A program made the translations under genes and the position numbers. Shown one piece after another: positions 7,727-16,312 of a stretch of 64,000 bases of DNA. Each line of letters starts with the position of its first letter. Within the stretch, counting starts at the first letter, position 1. The stretch lies in NCBI RefSeq assembly GCF_017313085.1, contig NZ_JAFLNF010000002.1:558001-622000 (forward strand), read 5' to 3'. The notes beneath the pieces were generated by a model. The model had not been told where the DNA came from. It searched no databases and worked only from the letters and a program-made list of their open reading frames with translations. The DNA comes from Roseibium limicola (GTDB taxonomy: Bacteria; Pseudomonadota; Alphaproteobacteria; Rhizobiales; Stappiaceae).

Positions 7727-9142
7727 TTAAAACGGCAGGCCGAACCACAGCGCAGCGATGCTGAGGAACGCAAAGAAGCCGACAACATCTGTCACGGTCG
7801 TCACAAAGACGCTCGACGCAATCGCCGGGTCAACCTTCAGCCTGTCCAGCGCAACAGGAATGAGAAGGCCTGACAATCCGGCAAACAGCATGTTGATGAC
7901 GATCGCCCCACCAATGACCACACCTAACCCCAGATCCTGGAACCACAGCCACGCCGTCAATCCAATCAGGATGGCCAGAGCAACACCGTTCAACAGCCCT
8001 ACCAGAACTTCCCTGCGCAGAACCCGGATCATGTTTCGGGTACCCAGTTCCTGAGTGGCAATCCCGCGCACGGCAACCGTCATTGTCTGGGTTCCGGCAT
8101 TGCCGCCCATGGAAGCAACGATCGGCATCAACACCGCCAGCGCCACCATCGCCTCAATCGTCTGATCGAACAGGCCAATCACCGCAGAGGCCAGCACGGC
8201 CGTTCCCAGGTTGACCACAAGCCATGTCAGACGGGAGCGCGCCGTGGTCAGAACGCTATCGGAAATTTCTTCGTCCCCAACGCCCCCCAGAGCACGCATG
8301 TCCTCTTCGGCCTCTTCCTGGATGACATCAACAATGTCATCGACAGTCAGGATACCGACAAGACGGTCGGTTTCATCGACAACGGCAGAGGAAACCAGGT
8401 TGTAGCGCTCAAACCGGCGCGCAACCTCTTCCTGATCCTCGGTGGCCAGAACCGCATGACGGGTTTCGTCCATCACCGAGGTGACTTTCTGATCGCGTTT
8501 GGTGCGCAGGATCTTGTCCAGCGCCACAGCCCCCAGCAGCTTGAAGGCCGGATCCACGACGTAAATTTCATAAAAGCTGTCAGGCAGGTCCTGAGCTTCA
8601 CGCATGTAGTCAATCGTCTGGCCGACCGTCCAGAATTGCGCTACGGCGATAAACTCACTTTGCATACGACGGCCGGCGCTGGACTCCGGATAGTCCAGGG
8701 CCTTTTGCAACTGGGCACGGTCTGCATATGGCAGACCACCAAGGATCTCGGCCTGATCCTCTTCATCCAGATCTTCCAGGATGTAGACAGCATCATCGCT
8801 GTCAAGTTCACCCAGCGCCTCCGCAATCTCCGAATTCGGCAGGGCTTCCAGAAGCTTGATGCGGACGGCTTCGTCCGTCTCGGTCAGCGCCGTGTAATCG
8901 AACTCATCACCGAGAAGCCGAACAAAATCCGCCCGGGCATCTTCGGCCAGCGTTTCAATAAGATCGCCGGTATCTGCTTCGTGCAGGTTGGCAGCGAGAA
9001 GGATAAGCTCGGCGGAATCCTCTGCCTCGATGGCAGCTTCAATGGCCGCAATGAAGTCGGAGTCCAAGCGTCCGTCTTCATCCCGCACAGGCAGGGCGAT
9101 CGGCTCAATCGCATCTTCAGCGATCGGATCAAGATTTACCAT
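7727..9142 (-). CDS. mgtE: MgtE-family magnesium channel
   Basis: The 471-residue protein has an acidic helical MgtE N-domain (residues about 35-140, with LDSDDAVYILEDLDEEDQAEIL), two CBS domains (about 145-275, ending VGILTVDDIVDVIQEEA) and five membrane helices from about residue 305. The conserved pore motif reads PIVASMGGNAGTQTMTVAVRG, and the metal-site aspartate lies in VFVTTVTDVVGFF. MgtE lets Mg2+ in through the inner membrane and is gated by Mg2+ bound at the CBS and N domains. It is convergent with ohrR. A second MgtE is coded at 29349. Confidence 0.92.
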   Translation of the reverse strand: MVNLDPIAEDAIEPIALPVRDEDGRLDSDFIAAIEAAIEAEDSAELILLAANLHEADTGDLIETLAEDARADFVRLLGDEFDYTALTETDEAVRIKLLEALPNSEIAEALGELDSDDAVYILEDLDEEDQAEILGGLPYADRAQLQKALDYPESSAGRRMQSEFIAVAQFWTVGQTIDYMREAQDLPDSFYEIYVVDPAFKLLGAVALDKILRTKRDQKVTSVMDETRHAVLATEDQEEVARRFERYNLVSSAVVDETDRLVGILTVDDIVDVIQEEAEEDMRALGGVGDEEISDSVLTTARSRLTWLVVNLGTAVLASAVIGLFDQTIEAMVALAVLMPIVASMGGNAGTQTMTVAVRGIATQELGTRNMIRVLRREVLVGLLNGVALAILIGLTAWLWFQDLGLGVVIGGAIVINMLFAGLSGLLIPVALDRLKVDPAIASSVFVTTVTDVVGFFAFLSIAALWFGLPF

Positions 9143-9363
9143 TCAGCCCCCGCCCTCATTCATCGCAACGGACTTGCAAATCGCACCCGCTCGCACGCCC
9201 CAGCAGTATCCATACCCGAGACAATTTGCCATCATTTTGGCAGCCTGCATCCACAAGCTTCCCCAGGCCAACGGGTCTAGCCTACCCGAAGTTCCATAAA
9301 GACCCAGCTGTATTTTCACGTAACGTTCGGAAATAAAAGGCAGATGAGTTAAATGCGTCAAGC

Positions 9364-9690
9364 TCAACGCTGGCAGGATTTTACCCCGACCTGCTTTCGG
9401 ACATCCCCCAGATAACGCCGCGCAGCAGCAGGCAACACGCGCTCATCCTCAGACACACACCGAACCCGAATGCCCAGAACCAGCCGCGCCGGGCGCTGCT
9501 GCGATGCGCAGATACCGCCCGCCCTCAGAACCTTGCGCTCAAGGGCGAAAAGTTGCTGACACGTCAGGCCTCCAAGGCTCGAAGACGGCTTGCGCATGGC
9601 CAGCTGCAAGGCAACTGGGTCGGCCACAACCGGGCCGCACATCAGCAGCATGACCAAGCCAAGAACAACACCCTTGGTCACTTGCCGCAT
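9364..9690 (-). CDS. Small secreted protein, unknown
   Basis: The 108-residue product starts with a signal peptide (MRQVTKGVVLGLVMLLMCGPVVADP, cleavage likely after about residue 24) and has a mature part with SLGGLTCQQLFALERKVLRAGGICA, which loosely resembles the short YARHG-type helix motif, and four cysteines that could form disulfides. Periplasmic location is likely. It follows the SMR gene after four bases and is probably cotranscribed. The frame could begin at 9723, inside the SMR gene, but the ATG at 9690 begins the signal peptide directly. I do not recognise a function. Confidence 0.55.
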   Translation of the reverse strand: MRQVTKGVVLGLVMLLMCGPVVADPVALQLAMRKPSSSLGGLTCQQLFALERKVLRAGGICASQQRPARLVLGIRVRCVSEDERVLPAAARRYLGDVRKQVGVKSCQR

Positions 9691-9694
9691 GAGT

Positions 9695-10039
9695 TCAGTG
9701 CCCGGTGCTGCTTGAAAAGACATTCACCACAACAACACCTAGAATGATCAGTCCAAGCCCGATTAGAGCCGCCAGGTCCAGGCTTTGCCGAAACAGAAGC
9801 ACACCAACCAGACTGATCAGTACGATCCCCAGACCGCTCCAGACCGCATAGGCAATCCCCACGGGAAGCACCTTCAGGCTGATCGACAGGAGGTAGAATG
9901 ACACGCCGTAGCACAGTGTCATGGCCAGCACAGGGCCGGACTTTGTAAACTGCTGAGAGGCCTGCAGAAACGAAGTTCCTGCCACCTCAAGAGCGATCGC
10001 GATGGCCAAAGCACCGTAGCTGTAAAACAGCGGACTCAT
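9695..10039 (-). CDS. Small multidrug resistance (SMR) family transporter
   Basis: The product of 114 residues has four membrane helices and the SMR signatures: the essential glutamate in ALEVAGTSFLQAS (Glu18), FYLLSISLKVLPVGIAYAVWSGLG in the second and third helices, and a last helix IGLGLIILGVVVVNVF. SMR proteins work as antiparallel dimers that exchange protons for lipophilic cations or guanidinium-type compounds. GGGAG is six bases before the ATG. Substrate cannot be told; EmrE, QacE or Gdx subtypes are all possible. Confidence 0.85.
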   Translation of the reverse strand: MSPLFYSYGALAIAIALEVAGTSFLQASQQFTKSGPVLAMTLCYGVSFYLLSISLKVLPVGIAYAVWSGLGIVLISLVGVLLFRQSLDLAALIGLGLIILGVVVVNVFSSSTGH

Positions 10040-10745
10040 ACGTGTCTCCCTGACAGCGATTTTCCAGCCCCCGCCCTAGCTGGTCGCACCCAGAAGAGCA
10101 AGTCACACTCGTCCGAAGGGTCTCACAACCTGTCACAACAAGTCACTCAACGGATCCATGAGGAACGCCCCAGCTCCGCATCAGGACATCATAAAGGGAA
10201 TTGGATTGAGGCGAATTCACTATGGGATTTAAGTCGAGCCATCGCTCAGCGCTGCCGACCTATTCCACAAAGCTATTGGCTCCCAAAGAACGGCCCACGA
10301 CAACCATTTCGGTGGTTCGCACAGGTCTGCTAAAATTGCCATTATCCGGATGCTGTGCTCAGGGGACGGACGCAGTAGTCCGTTGCAAAAACCGTCATCG
10401 AGTTCCAGCGACCGGAAGGCTACACCGGCTCAACGGGCCGTCCGACGCGGCATCGTCTTGCTCACGCTGCAAACCTCCCTCCGCTTGCCAGCATATGGCC
10501 AGACCCCACGTGTTCCACGCGCAATCGATCAAACAACCAAGAGCCGCACCGACCACCTGCCGTTCTTCCTCCGGCTGGAAGGGAATCTACAAATCAGTTC
10601 ATCCTCTGTCGCGATTGACGAGACCGCTTGCGCACGAGATTAACGGATGGGTTTGGGGTGCAGCACAAAGCGGGGACGCATGGCACCTGTCAGCGAGTGC
10701 GTGCGGTTCTACGCTCGTCAAAGATGAACAAGTAAGCAGTGGGCC
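10040..10745. other. About 700 bp with no supported gene
   Basis: The open frames here (for example 10222-10791 on the plus strand) encode Ser/Arg/Pro-rich low-quality sequence, have no ribosome sites and overlap the PAS gene end. I see no RNA gene or repeat. It lies on the island side of tRNA-Leu, so it may be decayed accessory DNA. Confidence 0.5.
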
Positions 10746-11927
10746 TCAATTCGTAAGGTTCAAATCAAGCAGACGCGTAAAGAAATTCTGAGCCTTTTCG
10801 TTCGCTGGTTTGTCCTTTGCCTTCCGAACAGGCAGAAACTCCAGAACGATTTGCTGATTTGTCCGCTCGCCAATAAAACAGCTGCGAATTCGATAGTGAC
10901 GCTTGAGGCCGATGTGACTTTCGACCTGCCACACACGTCCTGCATCCCAGCCCACACTTTCGAGCACTTCTGTAAGATCACGCACATCGGCGGCGCTCAT
11001 CAACTTGTCAGACAGTCGCTCCGTCCCAATCTGAGTGGCCGACAGGCCAAGCTCACCCCGACCTGCCTTGTTGGCATATATGATCCGTCTTGAACCAAGA
11101 TCCGCGACCAGTATTGGCGTCGGAACGGCATCCAAGACATTGGTAGCGTCAATGCCTTCTGGCTGTCTGTTGGCCTCCCCAACAAAGATACAGCCGCCGT
11201 GCGGATGGCTCAGTTCCAGAGGATGAAGCCTGAATTGGAGCTCTTGTGCCTGACCAGCTGCTTGCGGCAGTTGCATGGAGCCTTGAATTTCCTTTTTGTT
11301 TTCCAATAGATCAGAAAAGGATACAACAAGCCTCTTTCCCAGGTGATTTGGAATTGTACGAACGTCACGCCCGATGATGTGCTTTGCATTCTTAATTGCA
11401 AAACTACGCAAGAAGGCCTGATTGGCAAATCGAATGACGCCCTTGCTGTCTGTCATCAAAACCGCTGTAGGGGACGAGACAAAAACGTGGGACAGGCCTT
11501 TCAAGAAGTTGGGCAACTCAAAAGCGCTAGGGCTATTAGCCCGACATTCTTTCATCAGCCCAACGACCAGGGGAGCCTTCTTGTCGGAGACCAGGGCAGC
11601 AACCAGCTCAAACGAAGCAGTGCCGGCTTCCGTCTTCATCGTGACCTGAATGGGCGATGAGAGGCCGTTCTGAACAGCGTCGGAGATCAGCTGCATAAAC
11701 CGTTTTCTGTCCGGTTGGGCGTAGAATTGCAAGGCTTGTTGGATCGTGAACTTGGCCACTCGATAGCCACGAACGCTGGTCACGTCAGTTCGCTGCCAGC
11801 AGAGTTCCTGGGCAATGGGATCATATGCCCAATAAGAGACGCCGAGCGTTGACAGAATCGCACTGGTTTCCGGATTGGGAACCAGCTGCCGCATGGAACG
11901 GAGCAGAATGTTGATATCGGAACTCAT
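10746..11927 (-). CDS. Multi-PAS protein without output domain
   Basis: The 393-residue cytosolic protein seems to hold three PAS-like units: residues about 20-130 (ILSTLGVSYWAYDPIAQELCW), about 145-255 (SSPTAVLMTDSKGVIRFANQAFL) and about 265-375 (AVPTPILVADLGSRRIIYANKAGR). No kinase, GGDEF, EAL or DNA-binding domain follows; the C-terminus ends soon after the third unit. It may bind a partner or be a remnant of a larger sensor protein. There is an AT-rich stretch upstream at 12000-12130, and the ribosome site is weak. It is flanked by about 700 bp without genes and by a broken integrase, which fits a horizontally acquired segment. Confidence 0.65.
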   Translation of the reverse strand: MSSDINILLRSMRQLVPNPETSAILSTLGVSYWAYDPIAQELCWQRTDVTSVRGYRVAKFTIQQALQFYAQPDRKRFMQLISDAVQNGLSSPIQVTMKTEAGTASFELVAALVSDKKAPLVVGLMKECRANSPSAFELPNFLKGLSHVFVSSPTAVLMTDSKGVIRFANQAFLRSFAIKNAKHIIGRDVRTIPNHLGKRLVVSFSDLLENKKEIQGSMQLPQAAGQAQELQFRLHPLELSHPHGGCIFVGEANRQPEGIDATNVLDAVPTPILVADLGSRRIIYANKAGRGELGLSATQIGTERLSDKLMSAADVRDLTEVLESVGWDAGRVWQVESHIGLKRHYRIRSCFIGERTNQQIVLEFLPVRKAKDKPANEKAQNFFTRLLDLNLTN

Positions 11928-12380
11928 ATTATCGGGCTCTTAATCGACGTGAAATCTCTTCAGGCCAATTGAGCATTCCAGACTTGAAGGAAGAGTGAAT
12001 TGGATCAACTAAACTTAAGAGTTACAATAAAATAATCAGATATTTTTTGGATTTTTTGAAGTAAAAACAAAAATAAGTATTTATACTTCCGAGTAAATGC
12101 ATACACTCCAGATAAGCTCTTCCGCAACTGAAATTCTAGACTAACAAGTAATCTTGCGGGCTTCACAGGAATGGCCATTGTATCGCAAGATCCAGACTGC
12201 TCGGGCGCCAGCACCCGGCTGCGTTTGGCTTGGTCGCGGGCCTATGAGCTTTTTCTGAGGTTTGCCGCTCAATGCCCCCCCCCCCGACCCGCCGAAGCCC
12301 GGGGTGGGCATGACCGGCCCGACACCTGCTAGCTGCTGAGGTCCAGGTCACACTGACGGCAAGTATTGAGCGGCAGCCGG
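11928..12380. other. AT-rich then C-rich gene-free stretch
   Basis: 12000-12130 is markedly AT-rich with the 14-base dyad AAGTATTTATACTT at 12075-12088 and may carry the promoter of the PAS gene. 12275-12285 is a run of eleven C. I see no coding sequence that can be defended; the end near 12380 may hold frame-shifted remains of the integrase. Confidence 0.45.
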
Positions 12381-12832
12381 TATCCCGGAACGCAGCAAGG
12401 TGACAAGTTCGGCACGTCCTGAAGGTTCGAGGGTGTAGAAATGCCATCGCTTTGACGACCGTTTCTGCCGTGTCCATCGCTTCCAAACAGGCCGGCAACT
12501 CCTCAACCGGCCCATGACCCAGCAGACCGCTGGCGGACTTCCATACGAACCCCAGCGCCAGCGCCCGTTATTAGGAAGCCTTGCAGCGGGCAGTCGCCGG
12601 ATCAACGCCCCCCTTCCCCGCCGCCCAGAAGAGACGCCCATTATAGCGTATCCGCTTCTTCCATGACATCCCGCCGCAGCCGGGCCACATCAAGCGATTT
12701 GGTTCTCAGGGATGTTTCTATGGATGTGCGTTTGTCCAATGACCGAACCCGCAACGCAACCCGTCGCCGGTAATACCAAGTACCGGAGGAATGGCACTTC
12801 AGGAAACGGTCCCGATCACGCAAACCCAACAT
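12380..12832 (-). pseudogene. Decayed tyrosine recombinase (phage-type integrase), N-terminal half
   Basis: From the ATG at 12832 the frame reads MLGLRDRDRFLKCHSSG then TWYYRRRVALRVRSL and TSLRTKSLDVARLRRD, the pattern of the SAM-like arm-binding start (DUF6538 type) of tyrosine recombinases. A TAA interrupts after EEADTL; the same frame continues WASLLGGGEGGVDPATARCKAS, meets TAA TAA, then RALALGFVWKSASGLLGHG and VEELPACLEAMDTAE, still with family character, before it dissolves. The catalytic R-H-R-Y domain is missing. It begins about 110 bases from the 3' end of tRNA-Leu, as integrases of tRNA-targeting elements do. A dead relic of an integrated element. Confidence 0.7.
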
Positions 12833-12842
12833 CAACACGCAC

Positions 12843-12865
12843 GTGGGGTAAATTGTGGGGTAAAA
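12843..12865 (+). repeat. Tandem GTGGGGTAAA copies before the integrase remnant
   Basis: GTGGGGTAAA occurs at 12843-12852 and again at 12855-12864, two bases apart. Extended to TGTGGGGTAAAA, the second copy is the exact reverse complement of 12975-12986 inside tRNA-Leu. They could be recombinase arm or core-like sites of the lost element, or chance matches. Confidence 0.4.
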
Positions 12866-12880
12866 ATCGCCATTTAGACA

Positions 12881-12912
12881 ATAAAAAAACCGGCTCAAAG
12901 CCGGTTTCTTTA
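12881..12912 (-). terminator. Terminator of tRNA-Leu
   Basis: AAACCGGCT and AGCCGGTTT form a perfect nine-base stem with a CAA loop, followed on the minus strand by a run of seven T. It lies about 30 bases after the CCA end of the tRNA. Confidence 0.85.
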
Positions 12913-12941
12913 TTAAGTCAAAGACTTACATCTCTCACTGA

Positions 12942-13028
12942 TGGTGCGGTCGAGAAGACTCGAACTTCCACGGGTTTTACCCCACAGCGACCTCAACGCT
13001 GCGCGTCTACCAATTCCGCCACGACCGC
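12942..13028 (-). tRNA. tRNA-Leu (anticodon GAG)
   Basis: The minus strand reads GCGGTCGTGGCGGAATTGG onward and ends with TTCGAGTC, CGACCGC and an encoded CCA. The acceptor stem GCGGTCG/CGACCGC pairs fully; the anticodon stem CAGCG/CGCTG holds loop TTGAGGT, giving anticodon GAG. The long variable arm (TGTGGGGTAAAACCCG) is that of a class II leucine tRNA. Its 3' end is the likely former integration site of the element whose integrase remnant lies next to it. Confidence 0.95.
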
Positions 13029-13200
13029 CTGGATCAGTGAAGAGAAGCGCCGCTTGCTCGCGGCGTGGGGCTCCATTTAGCAAAGGGGGTACTACTGCGC
13101 AAGAGCGCAATTTCGAATAATTCACAGGGCCAACAAAAAGACACGAAGAAAACCGTAAAACCCTAGGAATACCGTCACTTCCCCGCCCGTGGATAACTTT

Positions 13201-13467
13201 TCAAAGAGGCCCTTCCGTGCGCATTGGCCGAACATCCGGACTGCGAAGCATCACTTCGGTAATCGAGATACCGATGCGCTCGCCCAGAAGCACGACCTGT
13301 CCGCGCGCCACAAGCGTTTTATTGGCATAAACCAGCACATCATCATCCTCGGAGACATCCAGGTCGATCACAGCCCCACGCCCCATACGCAGGAGCTGAT
13401 GCACCGGCATTTCCGAGGCGCCGAGCACAACGGAAATATCGACATTGATTTCATCAAAGGTGGCCAT
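13201..13467 (-). CDS. fliN: FliN-type SpoA-domain protein (orphan)
   Basis: The 88-residue product is almost only the SpoA/FliN domain: VVLGASEMPVHQLLRMGRGAVIDLD followed by VYANKTLVARGQVVLLGERIGISITEV. FliN forms the base of the flagellar C-ring switch with FliM and FliG. Normal FliN proteins are somewhat longer, and in alphaproteobacteria the gene sits among flagellar genes; here it is alone beside lipB. A GGAA stands five bases before the ATG. It may be the only FliN or a second copy; sequence here cannot decide. Type III secretion SctQ fragments share the domain but no such genes are near. Confidence 0.75.
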   Translation of the reverse strand: MATFDEINVDISVVLGASEMPVHQLLRMGRGAVIDLDVSEDDDVLVYANKTLVARGQVVLLGERIGISITEVMLRSPDVRPMRTEGPL

Positions 13468-13567
13468 CGGTTCCGCTCACTAGTATGACTGCCGCAAGGC
13501 CCTGCCTGATCGCTTCCCGCAAAGAAGGAATCGACCGGCGGACGGCTTCTTAACCATAAGCCTTACC

Positions 13568-14311
13568 ATGGCCGACGAGCCAAAGAAATCGCCAGCGACC
13601 TTAAGCCCTATGAGCGTTCCACAAAGAGACGACCTGCTTCCAGACTTTCTGCCCCGGGAAAGCTCCCCCCCTGTCGAATGGGTCATTTCAGACGATCTGG
13701 TGCCATACGAAACGGCGATTGCCGAAATGGACCGCATCGTTGCCGGCATTGCTGCGGGCGAGCTGAACGAGCGCGTCTGGCTGCTGGAGCACCCGCCCCT
13801 TTACACCGCCGGCACCAGTGCACAGGACAGCGACCTGGTCGCGCCTGACCGGTTCCCCGTCCACAAGACCGGGCGTGGTGGCCAGCACACCTACCATGGC
13901 CCCGGCCAGCGGGTTGCCTATGTCATGCTGAACCTGAAGCGCCGGGAACCAGACGTGCGCGCCTTTGTAGCTGCGCTGGAAGCCTGGATCATCAACAGCC
14001 TGTGGTCCTATCACATTCGCGGTGAGCGCCGGGAAGACAGGGTTGGCGTGTGGGTGCGTCGTCCGGACCGGGGAGCAACCGTGGAAGACAAGGTCGCCGC
14101 CATCGGCATTCGCCTGCGCAAATGGGTGACGTTCCATGGTATCAGCTTCAACGTTGAGCCGGAACTGGAGCATTTTTCCGGCATCGTGCCCTGCGGCATC
14201 TCCGAGCATGGCGTCACCAGCCTGGTCGATCTGGGCATTCCAGTATCCATGGCCGAGAACGACAGTGTTCTGCGGGCCGAATTCGAAAAGATCTTCGGCC
14301 CGACAGTGTGA
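13568..14311 (+). CDS. lipB: Octanoyl-[ACP]:protein N-octanoyltransferase
   Basis: The protein of 247 residues carries the LipB active-site features: [11 protein letters not shown], the glycine-rich [17 protein letters not shown] (residues 102-117), the lysine in [19 protein letters not shown] (Lys175) and the acyl-carrying cysteine in [13 protein letters not shown] (Cys209). LipB moves octanoate from acyl carrier protein to lipoyl domains of the 2-oxoacid dehydrogenases and the glycine cleavage H protein. The ATG at 13568 gives about 30 extra residues; an ATG at 13610 is also possible, and neither has a clear ribosome site. No lipA is adjacent. Confidence 0.93.
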   Translation: MADEPKKSPATLSPMSVPQRDDLLPDFLPRESSPPVEWVISDDLVPYETAIAEMDRIVAGIAAGELNERVWLLEHPPLYTAGTSAQDSDLVAPDRFPVHKTGRGGQHTYHGPGQRVAYVMLNLKRREPDVRAFVAALEAWIINSLWSYHIRGERREDRVGVWVRRPDRGATVEDKVAAIGIRLRKWVTFHGISFNVEPELEHFSGIVPCGISEHGVTSLVDLGIPVSMAENDSVLRAEFEKIFGPTV

Positions 14312-14347
14312 TCAGCCGATAACCGGTTCACGCAGCGGCTTGAGGTA

Positions 14348-15538
14348 TCATCGCCGACGATCGGTGAGGAAATACAGGATCGCCATGCAAGGCAAGGCCA
14401 CACCCAGCGTGGCCGCCCCCTGCCACCCATGCGCCTCGTAAAGCCAAACACCAAGCGATGACCCGATGGCGCCACCAATAAAGAAGGTCGCCATGTAGAT
14501 GCCGTTCATCCGGGCACGACGCGCCGGATCAAGTCCGAAAATCGCCCGCTGTCCGACGACCATGGTCGTGGTGACACCAAAATCCAGAACAATCGCCCCA
14601 ATCGTCAACAGGCTCAACTGCAGCGCGCCGCCGCTCTCGCCAAGCCAGGACATGAGAAAACCGGATGCAACCGCCATCATTCCGAAGACGGTCGCCGGTC
14701 CGCCAAGATCCCGGTCTGCCAGTCGTCCAGCAATCGGCGAAGCAATCGCACCGGCAACACCAGCCAGCGCAAACAGACCGATCGCCCCCTGCCCCAGGCC
14801 GAACGCCGGACCGGCAAGAACCAGTGGCACAACTGTCCAGAAAACGGTGAATGCTGAAAACTGACACGCCTGATACAGAGCTCTGCGACGCACCACCGGT
14901 TCGCTTTTGAAGAGCATCAGCATCGAGCCGATAAGTTGGCCGTAGCTTTCGCGCGATTGGGGGCGCCGCAATGGCAGCCGTGCGTGCAGGACGAAAGCCA
15001 GAACCAACATGATTGCGGCGGAGAGAAAATAGACCACATGCCAGGACGACACGCGGGTGATGAAACTGGCGACCGGCCGCGCCATCATGATGCCGACCAT
15101 CAAGCCAGACATGACATTGCCCACGACCTGTCCACGTTTTGCATCGCTCGCCAACCCCGCCGCGAACGGTACGATGAGCTGAACCGAGGTCGAGGCAATG
15201 CCGACCGCAAAGGCGGCCCCGAGAAAAAGATGAGGCGTTTGCGAAAGCCCCGCAACAACCAGCGCGACGATGACCATCGCAACAAGGGTTACAATGAGAC
15301 GCCGGTTTTCCAGCAGATCGCCGAGCGGCACGATGAACAACAGACCGAGCACGTAGCCGATCTGGGTCAGCGTCACGATTAGCCCCGCAGCTTTATCCGG
15401 AAGGCCGATGTCAGCAGCAATCGGGCCTGCAAGCGGTTGGCCAAAGTAAAGATTTGCGGCAACCAGACCGCAAGACGCGGCCATAAGAAAGGTCAGCCCC
15501 GGCGTCATCGCCGGAGTGGAAGTAGTATCAGACGACAT
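14348..15538 (-). CDS. MFS transporter (YbcL/NepI-like exporter type)
   Basis: The 396-residue protein has twelve hydrophobic segments and an MFS layout, with LIVTLTQIGYVLGLLFIVPLGD and the loop motif DLLENRR between helices 2 and 3, VGNVMSGLMVGIMMARPVASF in helix 5 and GRLADRDLGG between helices 8 and 9. Such drug:H+ antiporter-like carriers export small compounds; substrate unknown. GGAG is eight bases before the ATG. It lies 123 bases after tetR on the same strand, so the operator at 16313 probably controls both. Confidence 0.85.
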   Translation of the reverse strand: MSSDTTSTPAMTPGLTFLMAASCGLVAANLYFGQPLAGPIAADIGLPDKAAGLIVTLTQIGYVLGLLFIVPLGDLLENRRLIVTLVAMVIVALVVAGLSQTPHLFLGAAFAVGIASTSVQLIVPFAAGLASDAKRGQVVGNVMSGLMVGIMMARPVASFITRVSSWHVVYFLSAAIMLVLAFVLHARLPLRRPQSRESYGQLIGSMLMLFKSEPVVRRRALYQACQFSAFTVFWTVVPLVLAGPAFGLGQGAIGLFALAGVAGAIASPIAGRLADRDLGGPATVFGMMAVASGFLMSWLGESGGALQLSLLTIGAIVLDFGVTTTMVVGQRAIFGLDPARRARMNGIYMATFFIGGAIGSSLGVWLYEAHGWQGAATLGVALPCMAILYFLTDRRR

Positions 15539-15661
15539 TTCAAAAGCTCCGGGGTGAAGAACACCCGAAAGAGGAAGAACGGCAGACCGGGAGGCAGTCG
15601 GCCAGTCCAGATTGCAGGAGGTGCAAGGAGGCAGGAATTAAGAGGGAAGGGCCTGGCCGGA

Positions 15662-16300
15662 TCAGGTCACCAGCCGGAGAGCCTGTTGAACCACCGACGA
15701 CACGGCCTTGCGGTCGATGCCGGTCTTGCCCACAAGACGAAGTCCCAGCAGCATGCACCACAAAAGACTAGCCGTCGCAGGCGGGTCGAGGTCGGCACGC
15801 ATGGATCCGTCTCTGGACCCTTCAACGATGGTCGCCTCAAGAGCCGCTTCGACCTCAGCCAACGCTGACAACACAAGGCCGCGCGATACCTCGTCGAGAC
15901 CCGACAGCTCAGCCGTGCTCAGAACAACAAGACACCCCCGTTTACCGGCATCGCCACTGCATTTCTCGCCATAAGCCTCCAGAAGCAGGGTCAGCTTGTC
16001 GACGCCCCTGCCCTGATGAGCCGCCACATCAGCCAGAAGTGCCTTGCGGTGCTGTCCGTAGTGCTCCAGCGCCTGGCGGAAGATGTCATTCTTGTCGGTA
16101 AAGCACTTGTAGAGGCTTCCTGCCGTCAATCCGGTGGCTGGCTTGAGATCGGAAATTGCCGTTCCGTTCAACCCGCGTTCGGAAAACACAGGGATTGCCC
16201 GATCAAGCACTTGATCCAGATCGAAGCTGCGGGGGCGTCCCGCAGTTTTGCGGCTCGGCGGCTCAAGCGACATAAGATCATCCGATGCTGAGACATTCAT
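15662..16300 (-). CDS. TetR/AcrR-family repressor
   Basis: The 212-residue protein has an N-terminal helix-turn-helix (about residues 24-68: VLDRAIPVFSERGLNGTAISDL, then LTAGSLYKCFTDKNDIF) and a C-terminal helical ligand domain with CLVVLSTAELSG. TetR proteins bind palindromes near their own promoter and release when a small ligand binds. An almost perfect 28-base palindrome begins 13 bases upstream of the start codon. An ATG at 16273 is an alternative start. It likely represses itself and the MFS gene behind it, whose substrate may be the ligand. Confidence 0.88.
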   Translation of the reverse strand: MNVSASDDLMSLEPPSRKTAGRPRSFDLDQVLDRAIPVFSERGLNGTAISDLKPATGLTAGSLYKCFTDKNDIFRQALEHYGQHRKALLADVAAHQGRGVDKLTLLLEAYGEKCSGDAGKRGCLVVLSTAELSGLDEVSRGLVLSALAEVEAALEATIVEGSRDGSMRADLDPPATASLLWCMLLGLRLVGKTGIDRKAVSSVVQQALRLVT

Positions 16301-16312
16301 TTTCGAACGCCG

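Noticed and set aside
9143-9363. Small minus-strand frame directly upstream of mgtE
   Set aside because: The encoded sequence shows no family pattern, and it ends exactly at the mgtE start; more likely the mgtE leader. No magnesium riboswitch fold was recognisable.
9363-9390. CTCAACGCTG and TTTTACCCC matches to tRNA-Leu as possible second attachment site
   Set aside because: Both are short, occur in a different order than in the tRNA and lie at the end of a gene; chance matches are likely.
10222-10791. 189-codon plus-strand frame
   Set aside because: Composition is Ser/Arg/Pro-rich without fold pattern, there is no ribosome site and it overlaps the end of the PAS gene on the other strand.
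12712-13080. 122-codon plus-strand frame across tRNA-Leu
   Set aside because: It reads through the antisense strand of a clear tRNA gene and a terminator.
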